Shown: in pieces, positions 5,488 through 8,764 of the stretch | How the letters are laid out: every line of letters begins with the position of its first letter | Position numbering within the stretch: the stretch's first letter is position 1 | Made by a program: the position numbers and the translations under genes | Assembly: GCA_041497995.1 (NCBI GenBank) | Contig: JBGQHM010000286.1 | Coordinates: forward strand, 1 to 8,764 | From: DATKMS01 sp041497995 | Lineage (GTDB): Bacteria > Desulfobacterota > Binatia > HRBIN30 | Reading direction: 5' to 3' | DNA: 8,764 bases | Notes under the pieces: model-generated | Database searches by the model: none | Seen by the model: the letters and a program-made list of their open reading frames with translations, nothing else | Told to the model about the DNA's origin: nothing

Positions 5488-7362
5488 ATGAGCCGGATTG
5501 GAATCTACACAGCAATCGTCAGCTGCTTGCTGGGCGCAAACGTTGCGTTTGGAGATGATGCAACGCCGACACCAATCGCAGCGCCGGTCGGACCTGGAGT
5601 TCAAGTCGGCGCTGTGGCCGGCGCGCGCGGCGAGCAGGTGTCTTTCGCGGTGACTCTACGCACCGGCGGCTTGACGGTCTACGGAACGCAGAACGACGTC
5701 GGATTTGATGGCGTCAACTTCTCCATCGCGGCGTTGCCGAATGAGAGCCCGGACTGCATCCTCAACCCCGCCATCAATGCGAGCACCACGCGGTTCAGCT
5801 TTCGTCCACGCCTGTGTAGTGGCGCGAACGGCTGCACCATCAGAGCGATAGTGCTGGCAACCGCGCCGATTCCCGACGGATCGGTCCTGTACACCTGTGC
5901 GGTGAACATCTCGCGGACCGCCTCAGTCGGTTCGTATCCCCTACCCGCGAGCGGTGTCATCCTTGTTGACCAGGACGTCCAAATTCCGGGGATTGTGGTG
6001 GGCATCGACGGCTCAGTGGTGGTCACCGACAGTCCACCCGTCACGCTCACTCCGACCCAGACGCCAACGCGAACACCGACACGCACCGTAACGCCGACGG
6101 TGACGCTGACTCCGACGGTGAGCCCAACAGCCACAATCACGCCCACGCCAATTTCGTGTGTAGGAGATTGCAGCGGAGATGGCCACGTCACCATCGACGA
6201 GATCATCGTCGGGGTCAACGAAGCGCTCGGCAACTTGACGCCCGGTGCCTGCCTGGCGTTCGACCGCAACGGTGATGGGACGATCACCGTGGAGGAGATC
6301 ATCGTGGGGGTCAGCAACGCGTTGAACGGCTGCTCTGCAATGCCAACGCCGACCGTGACACCGACAGCCACAATCACGCCCACGCCGGTAGCGATCATCA
6401 CCCCGCTGCGACTGCCGGCGGTGGATCTCGTGTACGATCGGATCGCAGATCGGATCTATGCGAGCGTGCTCGCCGTCGCGGGTGCACCTGCCGGAACTGA
6501 GAACAGTATCGCGGTGATCAATCCGCACACCGGCGTAGTGGAAGAATCGTTTCCTGTCGGAGTTGATCCTGGAAAGTTGGCGCTCTCCTATGACTCACAG
6601 TTCTTGTATGTAAGCCTGAACCGCGGTGCGCTGGTGGGTCGGTTCGATCTCGCCTCCCATGGGATCGAGCTTCAGTTCGGCTTGGGTAGCGACTCGTTCT
6701 TTGGAGCACGATCCGTCGGCGACATGAAGGTGATGCCCGGGAGCCCACACACGGTCGTAGTCTCTTCACGGCACAAGACAACGATACCGGGCTTCGCTGC
6801 TGTGACAGTGTATGATGACGGTGTACCCCGTCCCACGGAGGTCACGATGTACCCCGTGCTCATCGCTGCCATCGCGTTTTCTGACTCCGCATCCACCCTC
6901 TATGGCGCTGATACGGAGGAAGGCGGCACGTTTGCACGTCTGGCAGTCGACGCGTCTGGCGTATCGGTCAGCGATGTAACCGATCAAGTGCTGACCGGAT
7001 TTGGCGACATCATTTTTGAGGACGGCTTTGTGTACACCACCGCAGGAACGGTCGTTGACACGACGACGCTGACCGCAGTGAGACAGTTTTCGGGTCGTGG
7101 CCTCGTGGTCCCCGCGTCAGATGTTGGCCGCACCTTTTTCGTATCTATGCCACTACAGAAGTTCGCTATCTCCGCCTTCGACAACCAGACTGCGCTTGTG
7201 GTGGGATCTTTCGACGTTGGCGATCTGACGGGAGGTACAGCGACGAGCTTCATACGGTGGGGCACAAACGGGCTTGCGTTTGCCGCGGGGGATCTTCCTT
7301 TTTCCTCGGTGGATGCCCAAGTCTTTCTGATCCAGACGTCACTTCTTTCCTCGCGCCCGTAG
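5488..7362 (+). CDS. Secreted multidomain protein: cohesin-like domain, Thr-Pro linkers, dockerin-like EF-hand pair, beta-propeller
   Basis: This is a 624-residue exported protein. Residues 1-22 form a signal peptide with a likely cut after AFG. C13 sits in an I-V-S-C context, so a lipoprotein is possible but less likely because hydrophobic residues follow it. Residues 37-180 look like a cohesin-type beta-sandwich (GEQVSFAVTLRTGG, DVGFDGVNFSI, GSVLYTCAVNIS) with cysteines C90, C110, C116 and C137 that could form disulfides. Residues 182-222 are a Thr-Pro-rich linker. Two canonical calcium loops follow: D227-CSGDGHVTIDE-238 and D259-RNGDGTITVEE-270, 32 residues apart and flanked by C224, C228, C255 and C282, which makes a dockerin-like module. 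A second Thr-Pro linker covers 285-300. Residues 307-624 look like a YVTN/lactonase-style beta-propeller (NSIAVINPHTGVVEESFPVG...LSYDSQFLYVSLN). The role is unknown; surface adhesion or assembly is plausible. The upstream Shine-Dalgarno is weak (AGGGG at 5471-5475). Confidence 0.82.
   Translation: MSRIGIYTAIVSCLLGANVAFGDDATPTPIAAPVGPGVQVGAVAGARGEQVSFAVTLRTGGLTVYGTQNDVGFDGVNFSIAALPNESPDCILNPAINASTTRFSFRPRLCSGANGCTIRAIVLATAPIPDGSVLYTCAVNISRTASVGSYPLPASGVILVDQDVQIPGIVVGIDGSVVVTDSPPVTLTPTQTPTRTPTRTVTPTVTLTPTVSPTATITPTPISCVGDCSGDGHVTIDEIIVGVNEALGNLTPGACLAFDRNGDGTITVEEIIVGVSNALNGCSAMPTPTVTPTATITPTPVAIITPLRLPAVDLVYDRIADRIYASVLAVAGAPAGTENSIAVINPHTGVVEESFPVGVDPGKLALSYDSQFLYVSLNRGALVGRFDLASHGIELQFGLGSDSFFGARSVGDMKVMPGSPHTVVVSSRHKTTIPGFAAVTVYDDGVPRPTEVTMYPVLIAAIAFSDSASTLYGADTEEGGTFARLAVDASGVSVSDVTDQVLTGFGDIIFEDGFVYTTAGTVVDTTTLTAVRQFSGRGLVVPASDVGRTFFVSMPLQKFAISAFDNQTALVVGSFDVGDLTGGTATSFIRWGTNGLAFAAGDLPFSSVDAQVFLIQTSLLSSRP
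6127..6386 (+). repeat. Internal duplication: 23-bp direct repeats flanking a 96-nt-period EF-hand pair
   Basis: An identical 23-bp sequence occurs at 6127-6149 and 6364-6386, both copies encoding TATITPTP in the two Thr-Pro linkers. Between them the two calcium-loop units repeat with a 96-nt period: GAGATCATCGT occurs at 6199-6209 and again at 6295-6305, each followed by a similar glycine-valine-asparagine/serine stretch. Repeat identity is seen directly. Origin by unequal recombination of a linker-plus-EF-hand cassette is inferred. The repeats stay in frame and do not disrupt the gene. Confidence 0.75.
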
Positions 7363-7527
7363 AGGTTACAAAGCATTGGGTGAGGATCTGACCAAGGACA
7401 TCGCTTCGTAAAATGATCGGTGCCACCCCAAGCCGCACTCGATTTTTCTTGTGCATTGGCGTCGTCCAGGGGGCTCCATTTCGCACGCATTCCTGTATGC
7501 GATTACGCGGGGGAGAGGAGGGCATAA
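7363..7527. other. Intergenic region upstream of the quinone oxidoreductase gene
   Basis: This 165-bp gap lies between the secreted-protein gene and qorA. It presumably holds the end of the first transcript and the promoter of the second. The only element I can support is an AGGAGGG ribosome binding site at 7516-7522, five bases before the qorA ATG. No convincing terminator hairpin or -35/-10 pair was seen. Confidence 0.5.
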
Positions 7528-8499
7528 ATGCCGTACGCGATTCGGATCCACGAAACGGGTGGCCCAGAGGTGCTGCGCTGGGAAGAGGTCGACGTCGGGC
7601 GCCCCGGCTCCGGCGAGGTACTGGTGCGCAACACGGCCGTCGGGGTGAACTTCATTGACACGTATCATCGCAGCGGACTGTACCCGGTGGCGCTGCCGGT
7701 GACCCTCGGAATGGAAGGCGCCGGCGTCGTCGAAGGCGTCGGGTCCAAGGTGAAGGAGCTCAAGGTCGGCGACCGCGTCGCGTACGCGCAGCCGATGGGA
7801 GCCTACGCAGACGTGCTGCTGCGACCGGCCGATCGGTTGGTGAAAATTCCGGCTGGTGTTGACGACACGGTCGCGGCGGCAATGATGCTCAAGGGCATGA
7901 CGGCGCAGTACCTGTTGCGCCGCACCTACCGCGTGCAGAAGGGCGACATGATTCTCGTGCACGCCGCGGCGGGCGGCGTTGGCCAGATCCTGTGCCAGTG
8001 GGCGAAGTTCCTCGGCGCGATGGTCATCGGCACGGTGGGCAGCGAGGCGAAGGTTGCCCTCGCCAAGAAAGTGGGATGCCGCCACGTCATCATCGCGTCC
8101 GGTACCAGCATTCCGCAGCGCGTGCGAGAGATCACCAAAAGGGCCGGTGTGGCGGTCGTGTACGACGGCGTCGGCAAGGACACGTTCATGGATTCGCTCG
8201 ACTGCCTGGCGCCGCGTGGATTGATGGTGAGTTACGGCAACGCCTCGGGCGCCGTGCCACCCGTCAACATCGGTGTGCTATCGCAAAAGGGCTCGCTGTT
8301 CCTGACGCGTCCGACGCTGATGACTTACGTCGCGAAGCATGAGGACCTAGTCGCCAGCGCGCGCGAGCTCTTTGCCGTCGTGAAGAGAGGAGCGGTGAAG
8401 ATCGCAGTCAATCAGACCTATCCCCTCAAGGACGCGGCGCAAGCGCACCGCGATCTGGAAGCACGGAAGACGACGGGGTCGACGGTCCTGTTGCCATGA
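7528..8499 (+). CDS. qorA: NADPH:quinone oxidoreductase, zinc-free MDR family (QorA type)
   Basis: This 323-residue cytoplasmic enzyme should use NADPH to reduce quinones. It closely follows the QorA/zeta-crystallin pattern. The N-terminal GroES-like domain has GGPEVLRWEEV, VNFIDTYHRSGLYP and the GMEGAGVVEGVGSKV segment. The Rossmann domain has the nucleotide loop H145-AAAGGVGQ and then IGTVGSEAK. The C-terminal catalytic portion has YDGVGKDTF, RGLMVSYGNASGAV and QKGSLFLTRPTL. The zinc ligands of alcohol dehydrogenases are absent, as expected for this branch. Length matches the E. coli enzyme (about 327 residues). The ATG at 7528 is fixed by AGGAGGG at 7516-7522. The next same-strand gene upstream ends 165 bp away, so it is likely its own transcription unit. 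A general detoxification or redox role is inferred. A related zinc-free MDR enoyl reductase is possible but less likely. Confidence 0.92.
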   Translation: MPYAIRIHETGGPEVLRWEEVDVGRPGSGEVLVRNTAVGVNFIDTYHRSGLYPVALPVTLGMEGAGVVEGVGSKVKELKVGDRVAYAQPMGAYADVLLRPADRLVKIPAGVDDTVAAAMMLKGMTAQYLLRRTYRVQKGDMILVHAAAGGVGQILCQWAKFLGAMVIGTVGSEAKVALAKKVGCRHVIIASGTSIPQRVREITKRAGVAVVYDGVGKDTFMDSLDCLAPRGLMVSYGNASGAVPPVNIGVLSQKGSLFLTRPTLMTYVAKHEDLVASARELFAVVKRGAVKIAVNQTYPLKDAAQAHRDLEARKTTGSTVLLP

Positions 8500-8540
8500 C
8501 GACTGGCTTGCGCACGATACTTGGGGCCCTCGCATGCCTA

Positions 8541-8560
8541 GTTCCCGCGGGCGCGGGAAC
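8541..8560. repeat. Perfect 8-bp stem hairpin downstream of qorA
   Basis: GTTCCCGC and GCGGGAAC form a perfect inverted repeat around a GGGC loop, 42 bases after the qorA stop. The sequence resembles the TTCCCGC/GCGGGAA arms of REP-like palindromes common in bacterial intergenic DNA. No T-run follows, so it is not a classical intrinsic terminator, though it could still stabilise or end the qorA transcript. The structure is seen directly; the function is inferred. Confidence 0.5.
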
Positions 8561-8582
8561 CCACTCCCCCCACCATCGGGAT

Positions 8583-8598
8583 ACCTGCCTTCGCGGGT
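8583..8598. repeat. Second GC-rich hairpin, 6-bp stem with one G-U pair
   Basis: ACCTGC and GCGGGT can pair around a CTTC loop, giving six pairs with one wobble. It lies 22 bases after the first hairpin and has a similar CCxGC...GCGGG core. The two together look like a diverged pair of REP-type palindromes. This is a weaker structure than the first. Confidence 0.35.
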
Positions 8599-8764
8599 CG
8601 GCCTGCTGACCAGCTATCTCGGAAGCCACACCTCCTTCGTCTTTATCATTTCACCCTCTCGGCTGTTGGTGTATGAGGGGTTCACCACGTTGCAACATGT
8701 CGTACTCGCGCGGACACCATGGCCTCGCTCCGCTTTGACGGCCGAATCGGTGGCACCGAATGGA
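8599..8764. other. Terminal region with no clear gene, possible scrap of a mobile element
   Basis: No open frame of convincing length or similarity is present. On the minus strand, an AGAGGG-type ribosome binding site precedes an 11-codon frame (8649 down to 8614) reading MIKTKEVWLPR. Its first eight residues faintly resemble the start of some IS21-type transposases, but the frame stops at once. A 6-bp-armed inverted repeat (TCGGTG/CACCGA) is at 8747-8759, near the window edge. A plus-strand frame from ATG 8709 (MASLRFDGRIGGTEW) runs off the end and is not recognised. Confidence 0.25.

Noticed and set aside
6031..6150. Repetitive Thr-Pro coding region considered as a CRISPR-like or tandem satellite array
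   Set aside because: The repeats are short, imperfect and in frame with a protein linker. There are no unique spacers of constant length.
8541..8570. Intrinsic terminator for qorA
   Set aside because: The stem is strong but is followed by a C-rich tract rather than T residues, so only a generic hairpin is reported.

Overview
The window is high-GC bacterial DNA with short intergenic gaps. The gene at 5488-7362 gives the best clue to the host. It encodes a secreted protein with a cohesin-like N-terminal domain, Thr-Pro linkers, a pair of GDCSGDG / RNGDG calcium loops and a beta-propeller. I associate this layout with uncultured soil lineages formerly grouped with the Deltaproteobacteria (Candidatus Binatia/Binatota type). 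That placement is inference from memory, not a search result.

Layout, left to right. (1) 13-692: a LuxR-type regulator whose N-terminal piece and C-terminal half lie in different frames. About 140 residues of the usual middle are missing, so it looks like a decayed or truncated regulator. (2) 772-2342, minus strand: two toxin-antitoxin modules in tandem. In transcription order they are a Phd/YefM-type antitoxin with a VapC PIN toxin (4-nt overlap), then a MntA nucleotidyltransferase antitoxin with a HepT HEPN RNase toxin (14-nt overlap). A perfect 14-bp palindrome lies between the modules. (3) 2454-4163, minus strand: a full-length fused alpha/beta family I CoA-transferase of the propionate CoA-transferase/YdiF type. 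(4) 4302-5405, plus strand, divergent from it: a 367-residue beta-rich protein resembling the AttH/hydratase-like lipocalin-fold families, with a DRWWG-x-RDRSWG signature. (5) 5488-7362: the multidomain secreted protein. (6) 7528-8499: a QorA-type NADPH:quinone oxidoreductase. (7) 8500-8764: no clear gene, but two GC-rich hairpins and a possible scrap of a transposase start.

How the parts fit. The left third (broken regulator plus stacked toxin-antitoxin modules) has the character of an accessory region. The middle pairs an acyl-CoA activating enzyme with a divergently transcribed protein of unknown role, which suggests carboxylic acid or hydrophobic substrate metabolism, but the substrate is not readable from sequence. 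The secreted protein and the quinone reductase appear to be independent transcription units. I saw no tRNA, rRNA, CRISPR array or intact insertion sequence. No wholly new system is evident. The most unusual items are the cohesin-like plus dockerin-like modules in a single polypeptide and the tandem toxin-antitoxin stack.
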